A stretch of DNA of 64,000 nt from Leifsonia shinshuensis. GTDB taxonomy: Bacteria; Actinomycetota; Actinomycetes; Actinomycetales; Microbacteriaceae. The notes beneath the pieces were generated by a model. That model saw nothing but the letters and a program-made list of their open reading frames with translations. It was not told the DNA's origin and did no database searches. The position numbers and the translations under genes are program-made. The first letter of the stretch is position 1; each line of letters starts with the position of its first letter. Shown here in pieces: positions 27,718 to 37,149 of the stretch. Location: positions 1,178,001-1,242,000 of the forward strand of contig NZ_JAHHZQ010000001.1 of the NCBI RefSeq assembly GCF_022606355.1, written 5' to 3'.

Positions 27718-28517
<800 letters not shown>

Positions 28518-28521
<4 letters not shown>

Positions 28522-29504
28522 CCCTTGCCTCCCAGGTCGTTGCCGTCGGGTGCGCCGGCCGCGGGCAGCGCGCCCGTGGCGAGTGCCGGCTCCCTGTTCT
28601 CGGGCCGCCGCATGTTGACGCCGCGCGAGAACCGCTTCTCGAGGAAGTACTGGCCGACCATCAGGATCGAGGTGAACAGCAGGTACCAGAGCGAAGCGAC
28701 GATCAGCAACGGGATCGGCGTGTAGGTGACCGCGGAGATGTCGCGCGCGACACCGTAGAGGTCGGTGGTCAGGGGGATCGCCGCGACGAGCGAGGTGGTC
28801 TTCAGCATCGAGATGACCTCGTTGCCCGTCGGCGGGATGATCACGCGCATGGCCTGGGGGATCACGATGCGGGTCATCGTCTGCCACCACGACATGCCGA
28901 GAGCGGTCGCGGCCTCCTCCTGCCCCTCGTCGACCGAGAGCAGGCCGGCGCGCACGATCTCGGCCATGTACGCGGCCTCGTTGAGCGCAAGTCCGACGAT
29001 CGCGATGATGAACGCGTTCTGCATGAAGCCCAGGTCGAAGGTCGCGCCCAGGTTCGTCCACGGCACGCCGAGGAAGACGTGCGGGTAGATCAGTGAGAAC
29101 AGGCCCCAGAACACCAGCTGGACGTACACCGGGGTGCCGCGGAAGACCCAGAGGTAGAGCCAGGCCACCGACTTGACGACCGGGTTCGGCGACAGCCGCA
29201 TCACGGCCAGGATCAGGCCGAGGATGACGCCGATGACCATCGAGTAGACCGTCAGCTGGAGGGTCACGAGCGCAGCGGCACTGATGCGCTTGTCGAAGAC
29301 GTACTTGCCCACGTACTGCCAGCCGTAGGCGGATCGCTGCGACGCGTCGACGATGAACCAGACGGCCAGCAGGATGAGGACGATCGCGAAGACGATGCGC
29401 CACGGATGGCGCAGCTTGATGGCCTTGATCGGCTCGGACGGCGGGGCGCCGGCCGGCGACGGGACGGATCCCGTCGCCGGACCGGCCGGGTTGCCCTGCG
29501 ACAT
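28518..29504 (-). CDS. Polar amino acid ABC transporter permease
   Basis: A 328-residue inner-membrane permease of the HisM/GlnP type. After a Pro-rich cytoplasmic N-terminus, the first membrane span is [18 protein letters not shown]. Further spans follow, with the ATPase-contact EAA loop [20 protein letters not shown] near residue 200. The C-terminus (after FLEKRFSRG) is a long polar tail. Only one permease gene is present, so it probably forms a homodimer. It starts 4 bases after the binding-protein stop. Confidence 0.93.
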
Positions 29505-29508
29505 CAGG

Positions 29509-30411
29509 TCAGCCCTTCGAGGCTGCGTTGATGCTCGCGGTCGTGACCATTCCGTCGGCCACGCCCCACTTGTCGAGGATCTTCTTGTAGGTGCCGTCGT
29601 CGATCAGCGCCTGGATGGTCTTCTGCAGCACCGGGGTCAGATCGGAGTTCTTGGCGACCGGGATGCCGTAGGGCGCGACGTCGAACGTCTTGCCGGCCTC
29701 CTGCAGCTTGCCGCTGGACTTCGAGACCGCGTACAGCGTGACGGGCGAGTCGGCGCTGAGGGCGTCCGCCTTGCCGAGGATGACCGCGTTGGTCGCGTCG
29801 TCCTGGTTGTCGTAGCGCAGCGCCTGGATGGCCGGCTTGCCCGCGTCGGTGCAGGTCTTCGACTTGGCGGGGACCTCGTCGGTGTCCTCGTACGTGGTGG
29901 ACTGGACGGCGACCTTGAGGCCGCAGGCGTTGTCGGGGTCGACGGTCTTGCCCTTGGCGGACGCCCAGAGGATGCCGGCGTTGTAGTAGTTGACGAAGTC
30001 GACCTGCTTCTCGCGCTCGACCGTGTCGGTGAAGGAGGACATTCCGAAGTCGTCCTTGCCGCCGGTGACGCTCGGGATGATGTTGTCGAACTTGGCGATC
30101 GCGTAGTTGATCTTGACGCCGAGCTTCGCGCCGATGGCGTTGGTGAAGTCGACCTCCCAGCCGACGGGGTTGCCGTTGTCGTCCTTGTACTCGTTCGGCG
30201 GGTAGGTGTCGTCCATGCCGACGGTGAGGACACCGGCGGACTTGATCTTGGACGGCAGGCTGGCTGCGAGGGTGTCGTCCTTCTTCACGTCGAACGCGGC
30301 GCTCGACGCTGAGCCGCTCGACGAGGGGGTGGAGTTGTCGACACAACCGGAGAGCGCGAGCGCTGCGACGGCGACGAGGGCGGCCACGGGGGCCACGGAT
30401 CGGATGCGCAT
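29509..30411 (-). CDS. Polar amino acid ABC transporter substrate-binding lipoprotein
   Basis: A 300-residue extracellular solute-binding protein of family 3. It has a lipoprotein signal peptide (MRIRSVAPVAALVAVAALAL) with lipobox LSGC, so Cys22-23 anchors it to the membrane. A Ser-rich linker precedes the ligand domain: LTVGMDDTYPPNEY, VGWEVDFTNAIGAKLGVK, FTDTVEREKQVDFVNYYNAG. The ligand is probably a polar amino acid; specificity is not readable. GAAGGAC precedes the ATG. It is the first gene of the operon. Confidence 0.93.
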   Translation of the reverse strand: MRIRSVAPVAALVAVAALALSGCVDNSTPSSSGSASSAAFDVKKDDTLAASLPSKIKSAGVLTVGMDDTYPPNEYKDDNGNPVGWEVDFTNAIGAKLGVKINYAIAKFDNIIPSVTGGKDDFGMSSFTDTVEREKQVDFVNYYNAGILWASAKGKTVDPDNACGLKVAVQSTTYEDTDEVPAKSKTCTDAGKPAIQALRYDNQDDATNAVILGKADALSADSPVTLYAVSKSSGKLQEAGKTFDVAPYGIPVAKNSDLTPVLQKTIQALIDDGTYKKILDKWGVADGMVTTASINAASKG

Positions 30412-30506
30412 GATGGTAGTTGTCCTTCTTCCTGGTGCAAGGTGTGCAGGAGGGGTAAGGGGAGAATACCCCAGCCCCGATGCAATGTAGGCATACTAAA
30501 TCGCGC

Positions 30507-30536
30507 GCGAAACGCCAGTTTTCCTGCAAGTTTCGC
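30507..30536. promoter_or_regulatory. Inverted repeat GCGAAAC ... GTTTCGC upstream of the amino acid importer
   Basis: Perfect 7-base arms at 30507-30513 and 30530-30536 with a 16-base centre lie about 100 bases upstream of the binding-protein ATG, in AT-richer DNA that holds a possible minus-strand -10 TAGTAT. It is a possible regulator site. The rest of the 219-base gap (30412-30630) shows no gene. Confidence 0.35.
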
Positions 30537-30630
30537 AGAGATTTCGTGTTTCTTTGCGCGGAATCCGTTGTCTGCGCCGGGTGTTGACGCCGATTGCACG
30601 CGGTGCGGCGCGCCGCGCTAGGGTCGGGTC

Positions 30631-31140
30631 GTGACCCAACCGCAATCCGGCCTGGCCGAATCGGCCCGCGTGGTCGTCACACGCCCCGACGATCCGCTGG
30701 CCGCGCCGCTGGTCGAGGAGCTGTCGCGCGAGTACGACGAGCGGTACGGCCTCAACGACGGCATCCCCTCCTCCGCCGAGCTGTCGCGTTATCCGGCCGA
30801 GCGGTTCACCGAGGCGGAGGGCGGGACGTTCCTGCTCCTCGTCGATGCGTCGGGGTCACCGGTCGCGGGCGGCGCCTTCATGCGCGAGGACGACTCCACG
30901 GTCGAGGTCAAGCGGGTCTGGACGGACTCGGGCCACCGGCGCCAGGGGCTCGCCCGCCGGGTGATGACCGAGCTGGAGGCCGAGGCCGCCCGTCGCGGCA
31001 TCCGGACGATCGTGCTCACCACCGGCGCGCGCCAGCCGGAGGCGGTCGCGCTGTACATCGCGCTCGGCTACTCACCGCTGTTCGACCTCGACGGCGACTG
31101 GGAGCGCGTCTCGTACCTCGGCTTCCGCAAAGACCTCTAA
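30631..31140 (+). CDS. GNAT-family N-acetyltransferase
   Basis: A 169-residue acetyl-CoA-dependent N-acetyltransferase. The acetyl-CoA pyrophosphate loop is visible as HRRQGLARRVMTELEAEA (about residues 105-122; Q/R-x-x-G-x-A form) with VEVKRVWTDSG before it and AVALYIALGYSPL as motif B. The substrate is unknown. TAGGGT (30619-30624) lies 6 bases before GTG 30631, so the mRNA is probably leaderless. It ends before an unusual palindrome array. Confidence 0.9.
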   Translation: MTQPQSGLAESARVVVTRPDDPLAAPLVEELSREYDERYGLNDGIPSSAELSRYPAERFTEAEGGTFLLLVDASGSPVAGGAFMREDDSTVEVKRVWTDSGHRRQGLARRVMTELEAEAARRGIRTIVLTTGARQPEAVALYIALGYSPLFDLDGDWERVSYLGFRKDL

Positions 31141-31153
31141 CGCTGCGCGGTCT

Positions 31154-31214
31154 CGAGATTCGTCACGAATGTCGTGATTCGTGCCACGAATGTCGACATT
31201 CGTGACGAATGTCG
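31154..31214. repeat. Array of three ATTCGT-N-ACGAAT palindromes forming one long hairpin
   Basis: Palindromes ATTCGTCACGAAT (31158-31170), ATTCGTGCCACGAAT (31177-31191) and ATTCGTGACGAAT (31198-31210) have centres exactly 20 bp apart. The outer two also pair with each other: arms 31154-31174 and 31194-31214 match over 21 bases with one mismatch, with the middle palindrome as an inner stem. It lies between convergent genes, so it may terminate both. The regular two-turn spacing would also suit a DNA-binding protein. Confidence 0.7.
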
Positions 31215-31219
31215 CGGGG

Positions 31220-32701
31220 TCAGTCGGTGAGGAGGCGGGAGGTCTCGGCGACGAGCGCGGCGGCGGAGCGGCCGTCGACGGGGTCGGCGAACGCTTCCGC
31301 GAGGGCCTCGGCCAAGCGGCCCGTGCCGGCGCCGGCGGGATGGGCGCCCAGCACGCCGAGCAGGTCGGCCGCGTGCAGTGCCTCGATGGCGACGATCTCC
31401 GTCGTCCGGTCAATGGCGCGCTGCAGGAGGCGCAGCGCGAGCGGCGCGTAGGTCGCGTGATCCTCCACCCCCGACAGCGTCGAGCTGCCGAGTGTCGCCG
31501 GCGCCGCCAGCTGGCGCACCTCTGCGACGGCGTCGGCGGCGGCGTAGAGGAGGAGCCCGGGGATGCGGGTGCGGCCCTCCCGGCGCGCGGGCGCGAGGGC
31601 GAGCGAGAGCGCGGCGGTGCGACGCTCCGACGCCTCGGCGACGTGGGCGAGTGCCAGGCGCAGGTTCTCCAGGGCCAGCGCCAGCGGCAGTGCTTCGAAG
31701 TTGCCTCCGGAGACCAGCCGGCCGCCCGGGAGGTCGACGACCGGGTTCTCCGAGCGCGCCGCGAGCTCGACCTCCAGCTCGGAGCGCAGCCGGGCGACAG
31801 CCTCGCGGAACGCGCCGTGGAGCTGCGGCGCCGTGCGGAACGCCAGCGGATCCTGCACGCTCACCACGCGGTCGGGCGCGCGGAGGCCGCTGCCATCCAG
31901 CGCGGCGCGGATCGCCTGGGCCGAGGCGGTCTGTCCGGTGCCGCCACGAGCCTCCGCCACCTCAGACGAGTAGGGGCTCAGGTTGCCGGACGGTCCCGCT
32001 GCGCCGACGGCCTCCAGCGACAGCGCCACGACGAGGTCGGCCGCCTCCGCGAGCCTCCGCGCGGCGACCGCCGCCAGTGAGCCGACCCCGACGCTCAGCG
32101 CGTTGGCGCTCAGTGCGGCCAGAGCCTCGTGCGGCGCGAGCTCGATGGGCTCCAGGCCGGCGTCGGCGAGGGCCTTGGACGCCGGGACCTCCGCGCCGGA
32201 GCGCACCACCGTCCCGGTGCCGATGACGACGGCGGCGACCTCGGCGAGCGCGGTCAGGTCGGCCGCGCCGACGGAGCCCCGCGAGGGGATCCACGGGGTC
32301 ACGCCGGCGTTGAGCAGTGCCGCGTACGCGTCCGCGAGTTCCGGCCGGACGCCGGCGCCGCCCCGGCTGAACCCGGCGAGGCGGGTCGCGACCACCGCGC
32401 GGGCCTCCACCTCGGTGAGAGGTTCGCCGATTCCGCCGCGGTGGTTCGCGATCGTGCGGCGCTGGAACGCCGCCAGCTCGTCTGCCGGCACGGCGTCGTC
32501 GCGGCCGGCCCCCAGTCGACGGTTGAGCCCGTAGACCGGCTCCCCCGCCTCGATCGCACGCTCGACGACCGCCCGGGACGCGGCGATCCGCTCGCGCGCA
32601 TCGGTGTCGAGCGCGACAGGCGCGCCCTCCGCGATCGCGACGATGTCGGAGACGGTCGGAGGCCCATCGCCGAAGAAGACGTCCCCCGTCGGTCCTGTCA
32701 C
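31220..32701 (-). CDS. Histidine/aromatic ammonia-lyase-like protein lacking the MIO Ala-Ser-Gly motif
   Basis: A 493-residue member of the HutH/PAL fold. Family landmarks are present: YGLNRRLGAG (in place of YGVNTGFG), PWIPSRGSVGA, LHGAFREAVARL after VQDPLAFRTAPQ, SENPVVDLPGGRLVSGGNF and TLSGVEDHATYAPLA. At residues 145-149 it reads GAADL where active lyases have GASGDL: the Ser and Gly that cyclise to the MIO cofactor are missing. It therefore cannot make MIO in the known way and may be inactive, regulatory or catalyse another reaction. GTG 32701 starts 4 bases after the monooxygenase stop; it is the last gene of the PLP enzyme/monooxygenase operon. Confidence 0.85.
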   Translation of the reverse strand: MTGPTGDVFFGDGPPTVSDIVAIAEGAPVALDTDARERIAASRAVVERAIEAGEPVYGLNRRLGAGRDDAVPADELAAFQRRTIANHRGGIGEPLTEVEARAVVATRLAGFSRGGAGVRPELADAYAALLNAGVTPWIPSRGSVGAADLTALAEVAAVVIGTGTVVRSGAEVPASKALADAGLEPIELAPHEALAALSANALSVGVGSLAAVAARRLAEAADLVVALSLEAVGAAGPSGNLSPYSSEVAEARGGTGQTASAQAIRAALDGSGLRAPDRVVSVQDPLAFRTAPQLHGAFREAVARLRSELEVELAARSENPVVDLPGGRLVSGGNFEALPLALALENLRLALAHVAEASERRTAALSLALAPARREGRTRIPGLLLYAAADAVAEVRQLAAPATLGSSTLSGVEDHATYAPLALRLLQRAIDRTTEIVAIEALHAADLLGVLGAHPAGAGTGRLAEALAEAFADPVDGRSAAALVAETSRLLTD

Positions 32702-32705
32702 GGCG

Positions 32706-34007
32706 TCAGAAGTCCGCGAGGTTGCGGCGGAGTCCGCCGTCGCCGAGCTCCGGCCGCAGCAGGCCGCGGCGGCGGAGGGCCGGCACCAGCGGGTCGAGTG
32801 TGCGGTGCACGTTCGCGGGATGCACCTGCCCGGTGAAGAGGAACCCGTCGCCGCCGACGGCCTCCCCCAGTTCGCCCAGGTGGTCGGCGACCTCGTCGGC
32901 GGTGCCGATGATCGCCAGGCCGTCCTTCTTGGCGCGGGTCTGCAGGATCTCGCGCAGCGTGGATCCCGCCGGAGCGGACGACACGAAGTTGTCGAGGGTG
33001 CCGCGGTTGCTGTTGGTGGTGATCTCCGGAAGCGGTGCGTCCAGGTCGAAGGTCTTGAAGTCGACCCCGGTCAGGTAGCTGATCGACTGCAGCTGTTCGT
33101 CGATGGCCGTCTGCGTGAGCTCGGCGCGGGCCGCGCGCACGCTCGCGGTCTCCTCGGCGTTCGCGGTCAGGATCGGCTGCACGACGAACAGCACCTTCAC
33201 CGCGTCGGCCGGCCGGCCGTTCTCGACGGCGACGGCCCGGATGCTGTCGCGGTACTCGCGCATCCGCTCCGGGGTGGAGGCCAGCGCGAGCACCACGTCC
33301 GAGTTCTTGCCCGCGAAGTCGCGCCCGCGGCCGGACGCGCCCGCCTGCACCATCACCGGTTCCTCGGCGGCCGGGGCCATGTTCAGCGGCCCGCGCACGC
33401 GGAAGAAGCGGCCCTCGTGGTCGATCGTGTGCACCTTGCGGTAGTCGGCGAAGACGCCGCCCTCGGCATCCTCCACGATGGCGTCAGGCTCCCAGCTGCG
33501 CCAGAGCTTGCGGACGACCTCCACCCACTCGTCGGCCCTGTCGTAGCGGAGGTCGTGCTCCACCTGCTTGTCGAGCCCGTAGTTCTGTGCGGCGAGGTCG
33601 GAGCCGCTGGTCACCACGTTGAAGCCGAGCCGCCCGCCCGCGAAGTGCTGGAGGGTGCTGAGCAGGCGCGCCGCGGTGAACGGCTCGTAGAAGCTCGCGC
33701 TGAGCGTCGGCACGATGCCGAGCCGGCTGGTGGCCCCGAGCAGGTAGGGTACGAGCGGGAGCGGGTCGTGCTTGGGGACGAACCGTGCGGCGGCCAGGTT
33801 CACCTCGGCCGACCCGCCGTAGGTGTCAGGCACGGCCACCCCGTCTTCGATGATGAACAGGTCGAAGCCCGCCCCCTCGAAGGCACGCGCCGCGTCCTGG
33901 TAGACGGGCGGCTGCCTCCAGTCGTAGCCGATGCCGTACGTGGGATCGCCCCAGCCCTGGACGCCGAAGCCGGCGCCGAGGAACCAGCCGAAGTGAAGGA
34001 GTGCCAT
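32706..34007 (-). CDS. LLM-class flavin-dependent monooxygenase (NtaA/SnaA/DszA family)
   Basis: A 433-residue bacterial-luciferase-like monooxygenase using reduced flavin and oxygen. Typical features: an N-terminal barrel strand, LLGATSRLGIVPTLSASFYEPF, ARLLSTLQHFAGGRLGFNVVTSGSDLAAQNYG, and PVMVQAGASGRGRDFAGKNSDVV. Members oxidise nitrilotriacetate, dibenzothiophene sulfone, alkylated sulfur amino acids or riboflavin-like compounds. No flavin reductase gene is adjacent. It lies between a cysteine-synthase-like gene (21 bases upstream) and the lyase-like gene, suggesting a small S- or N-containing organic substrate. Confidence 0.9.
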   Translation of the reverse strand: MALLHFGWFLGAGFGVQGWGDPTYGIGYDWRQPPVYQDAARAFEGAGFDLFIIEDGVAVPDTYGGSAEVNLAAARFVPKHDPLPLVPYLLGATSRLGIVPTLSASFYEPFTAARLLSTLQHFAGGRLGFNVVTSGSDLAAQNYGLDKQVEHDLRYDRADEWVEVVRKLWRSWEPDAIVEDAEGGVFADYRKVHTIDHEGRFFRVRGPLNMAPAAEEPVMVQAGASGRGRDFAGKNSDVVLALASTPERMREYRDSIRAVAVENGRPADAVKVLFVVQPILTANAEETASVRAARAELTQTAIDEQLQSISYLTGVDFKTFDLDAPLPEITTNSNRGTLDNFVSSAPAGSTLREILQTRAKKDGLAIIGTADEVADHLGELGEAVGGDGFLFTGQVHPANVHRTLDPLVPALRRRGLLRPELGDGGLRRNLADF

Positions 34008-34028
34008 GCGTTCTCTCTGCTGTGCGCG

Positions 34029-35051
34029 TCAATCGACGCCGACGCCGGCGGCCGTCAGCCAGTCGGTGTCGTACGCCTTGGTGAGGTAGTTCGTTCCGCC
34101 GTCCGGCGCGATCGCGACGATGATCGAGCCCGGTCGCGCCTCGCGCGCCACCCGCAGGGCGGCCGCGACGGCGAGCGCCGACGACGGGCCGAGCAGGAGG
34201 GCCTCCTCTGCGGCGAGCCGGCGGAGCGTGCGATACACCACCCCATCCTCGACCGTGTGGACCTCGTCCACCACCCGCGGGTCGAAGGTGTCCGGCCAGA
34301 AGTCGCGCGGCCAGGCGGTGCCGACGCCGTCGACGAGGATGCGGCCGGCCGCGCCGCCGCCATAGGTCGAACCGGCGGGGTTCGCCCCGTGCACCTCCAC
34401 AGCTCCCCCGCTGACCTCCTTGAGGTAGCGTCCGGTACCGCTGACGGTGCCGCCGGTGCCGATGGCCGCGACGAAATGCGTCACCCGGCCGGCGGTCTGG
34501 CGCCAGATCTCCGGTCCGGTGCCCCGGTAGTGCGCCTCGGGGTTCGCGGCGTTCGCGAACTGGGCGGGGCGCCACGACCCCGGCGTCTCGGCCGCGATCC
34601 TGTCCGCGACGGCGCGCGGGTTGGCCGGGTCGTCGGGGCCGGCCTCCCAGTCGGCCTCCACCAGGCGGGCTCCGTAGGCGGCGAGGATCTTGCGCTTCTC
34701 GTCGGAGATGTCGGCGGCGTGCACGATGACGACGGGATGACCGGTGAGCCGGCCGATGAGCGCGAGACCGATCCCGGTGTTCCCGCTCGTCGCCTCCACG
34801 ATGGTGCCGCCGGGGGCGAGTGCGCCCGCCGCCTCCGCCGCGCGGATCATGTTGAGGGCGATGCGGTCCTTCGACGAGCCTCCCGGATTGCGGCCCTCGA
34901 GCTTGACCAGCACCCGGGACTCGAGGCCGGCCGGCAGGGAGTGCAGCTCGACCACCGGGGTGTTGCCGATCAGCGCCGCCGCCGAGTCGCACACCTCGCC
35001 CAGCGGGAGGTTGCCTGGGGCGGAGGCGGGGATCAGGTCGAGCGCGGTCAT
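34029..35051 (-). CDS. Cysteine synthase / cystathionine beta-synthase family PLP enzyme
   Basis: A 340-residue fold-type II PLP enzyme. The PLP lysine is K61 in NPGGSSKDRIA. The substrate loop TSGNTGIGLALIG and the phosphate-binding loop GTGGTVSGTGRYLKE are intact, and the C-terminus has PDGGTNYLTKAYD. It could catalyse beta-replacement (cysteine, cystathionine or 2,3-diaminopropionate-type chemistry) or beta-elimination. The operon has its own leaderless promoter: TATCGT 6 bases before the ATG. Neighbours suggest recycling of sulfur from an imported compound. Confidence 0.92.
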   Translation of the reverse strand: MTALDLIPASAPGNLPLGEVCDSAAALIGNTPVVELHSLPAGLESRVLVKLEGRNPGGSSKDRIALNMIRAAEAAGALAPGGTIVEATSGNTGIGLALIGRLTGHPVVIVHAADISDEKRKILAAYGARLVEADWEAGPDDPANPRAVADRIAAETPGSWRPAQFANAANPEAHYRGTGPEIWRQTAGRVTHFVAAIGTGGTVSGTGRYLKEVSGGAVEVHGANPAGSTYGGGAAGRILVDGVGTAWPRDFWPDTFDPRVVDEVHTVEDGVVYRTLRRLAAEEALLLGPSSALAVAAALRVAREARPGSIIVAIAPDGGTNYLTKAYDTDWLTAAGVGVD

Positions 35052-35057
35052 GCAGGA

Positions 35058-35063
35058 ACGATA
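35058..35063 (-). promoter_or_regulatory. -10 element of the PLP enzyme/monooxygenase/lyase-like operon
   Basis: Minus-strand TATCGT, 6 bases before the ATG at 35051, matches the leaderless layout seen across the window. It divides the cluster into two transcription units, 43119 to 35122 and 35051 to 31220. The -35 region is weak. Confidence 0.5.
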
Positions 35064-35121
35064 GACGCGTCGGCCGCGGAGCGCACGGGCTGTGTCGACG
35101 TGTTACACCGGGGCAGGCACG

Positions 35122-36159
35122 TCACGCGTCGACAGCGTCCGGCTTCGCCGGGTAGCCGACCTGGGTTCGCCACCACGGCGTCTCGACGAAGCCGCGCTTG
35201 AGGTAGAGCAGCTCCATGGCGCCGGTCCAGCCCTCGACGCCGTCGAGCAGGGCGAGCGTGCGCGAGATGAACTCGTTGAGCTCGGCCACCGACGGGGTGA
35301 TCACCTCGCAGAACAGGGAGTTGTCGTCGAGGATCGCGGCGAGGTAGCGCACCGCCGGGTACTCCGACAGGGCCTGCGCCACGGCCTGCAGCCGGTCGGG
35401 TGCGACGCGGACGAGCAGCAGGGTCTCGGCACCCATCCCAAGCGCCGCGGCCGGCACGAGCGTCAGGATGTCGACGCAGCCCTTGCTGCGCAGCCGGTCG
35501 AACCGTCGCCGCACGCTCGACTCGTTCATCCCCATCCTGTCGCCGACGGTCTGGAACGATGCCCGCCCGTCCGCGCGCAGTTCGGCGAGGAGGCGTCGGT
35601 CCGCGTCGTCGAAGTGGGCGGGCTCGCACCACTCCGGGTCGACCAGCGACGTCTTCTCCACTTCCAGAGCGTCGGGGAGCCGCATGGTCTCCGCGAACAG
35701 CTGCCGGCTCCAGTCGTGCCGCACCTTGTAGACGTGCATGATGATGTCGCTGCGCCAGCGCCGGATCCCCGCGATCGACTGCAGCGACTGGATCAGCGTC
35801 GGGTAGTGGGCCGCTCCCCCGGACACCACCAGTTCGGCGATGATGTCGTACTGGCCGGTGACCAGGGTGAGGAAGCGGACGTCCGCGTGTGCGACGAGCG
35901 CTGCGGCCACGTCGAGCTGCGTGCCGGGGCGGCAGTTGAGTCGCACCAGGAAGGAGTCCACCTGCCCGGAGCTGCCGAGCGCCGGCACGACGGCGATACG
36001 GACGATCCCGTCGGCGACGAGCTGCTGCCCGCGCCGGGCGACGGTCGCCGTCGAACTTCCCACCATGTCGGCGATGGCCGTCCAGCTGGCCCGGCCGTCG
36101 TGTTGCAGGGCGACGATGATCTTGCGGTCGAGCTCGTCGAGGGTGTCGAGCGCCTTCAC
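35122..36159 (-). CDS. Double-module Lrp/AsnC family transcriptional regulator
   Basis: A 345-residue regulator with two consecutive Lrp modules. The first HTH is ELDRKIIVALQHDGRASWTA (residues about 9-28), followed by an AsnC ligand domain. The second HTH starts near residue 188 (DADRRLLAELRADGRASFQTV) and has its own ligand domain. Single-chain double modules act like a pre-made dimer and usually sense amino acids. GTG 36159 overlaps the hydrolase stop (GTGA), so it is made with the peptide-uptake operon it probably controls. Likely target: the repeats at 43216-43265. Confidence 0.92.
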   Translation of the reverse strand: MKALDTLDELDRKIIVALQHDGRASWTAIADMVGSSTATVARRGQQLVADGIVRIAVVPALGSSGQVDSFLVRLNCRPGTQLDVAAALVAHADVRFLTLVTGQYDIIAELVVSGGAAHYPTLIQSLQSIAGIRRWRSDIIMHVYKVRHDWSRQLFAETMRLPDALEVEKTSLVDPEWCEPAHFDDADRRLLAELRADGRASFQTVGDRMGMNESSVRRRFDRLRSKGCVDILTLVPAAALGMGAETLLLVRVAPDRLQAVAQALSEYPAVRYLAAILDDNSLFCEVITPSVAELNEFISRTLALLDGVEGWTGAMELLYLKRGFVETPWWRTQVGYPAKPDAVDA

Positions 36160-37085
36160 TCGGCCGTGCCCGTGAGCGTGCCCGTGCCGGTGCGCGGAGG
36201 AGCCACCCGGTGCAGGAAGCTGCGAACCGTCGCCGTCCATTCCTCCGCCTCCTCGATCTGGGGCGAGTGCCCCGACTTCTCGAAGACCGCCAGCTCTGCG
36301 CCCGGGATCAGCGAGACGATCGTCTCGCTGCACGATACCGGTGTGATCCAGTCCGTGCGGCCGACCGTGACGAGTGTCGGCGCAGTGATACCGGGGAGGG
36401 CCTCCTTCAGATCGTAGGAGGGCAGGTTCCTCGAGAATGCATAGTTGTGCGCCTCGTACCGGTAGGGCGTGGCGGCCACCTTGCGCTCGACGGCCTCCGG
36501 GTCGTAGACGAAGTCGTAGAGCGGCAGGATCTCCCGCCAGCAGTCGCGCAGATCGTCGTCGTCGCGCACCCGCCCCTCGTCGATGCGGTCGAACTTGTCC
36601 ATGTCGACCGTCACCCGGTCGGAGGCCAGGGCGTTGGCGCGCGAGAGCTCCGAGTGCGTGTTGTCCGCTGCGGTGTCGCGCAGCACCATCGCCCGCACCC
36701 GGTCCGGGTAGCGCGTCGCGTACTCCATCGACATGAAGCCGCCGTAGGAGCCGCCCGCCATGATGATCGTGTCGGCACCGATCCACTCCCGCAGGCCGTC
36801 GATGTCGGCGGCCCACTGCTCGTGGCTGAACTCACCCGCGCCTTCGCTCTCACCGGATCCTCTGGCGTCGAAGACCACGACGCGGTACTCGTCCGCGAGC
36901 CGGCCGAAGCTGGCCCGCGGCTCCGCACGCGACCCGAGGCCCGGCGCGCCGTGGTGCGTGATGATCACCGGAGCCCCCTCCGGGCCGAGCACCTCGACGG
37001 CGAGCCGGTTGCCGTTGATCTCGACGAACTGGGCGGTGGTGGTCGCGGCGGCGAACTCGGGCGAGACGTCCTCGGTGGCGGTCAC
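36156..37085 (-). CDS. Alpha/beta hydrolase (proline iminopeptidase-like)
   Basis: A 309-residue alpha/beta hydrolase. The oxyanion strand is ITHHGAPGLGSRAE, the nucleophile elbow MAGGSYGGFMSMEYA (Ser about residue 111), the acid is in TVGRTDWITPV and the His in KSGHSPQIEE. The family includes proline iminopeptidases and other amidases. With the M24-like and M19-like genes upstream it would trim imported peptides or amides. It has an AAGGA-like ribosome binding site. Confidence 0.88.
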   Translation of the reverse strand: MTATEDVSPEFAAATTTAQFVEINGNRLAVEVLGPEGAPVIITHHGAPGLGSRAEPRASFGRLADEYRVVVFDARGSGESEGAGEFSHEQWAADIDGLREWIGADTIIMAGGSYGGFMSMEYATRYPDRVRAMVLRDTAADNTHSELSRANALASDRVTVDMDKFDRIDEGRVRDDDDLRDCWREILPLYDFVYDPEAVERKVAATPYRYEAHNYAFSRNLPSYDLKEALPGITAPTLVTVGRTDWITPVSCSETIVSLIPGAELAVFEKSGHSPQIEEAEEWTATVRSFLHRVAPPRTGTGTLTGTAE

Positions 37086-37149
37086 GGTGGGTCCTTTCTT
37101 CAGGGTGCGGTGCGCGTCGCCGCGCGATGGTGCGTCGGAGCGTGGTACG

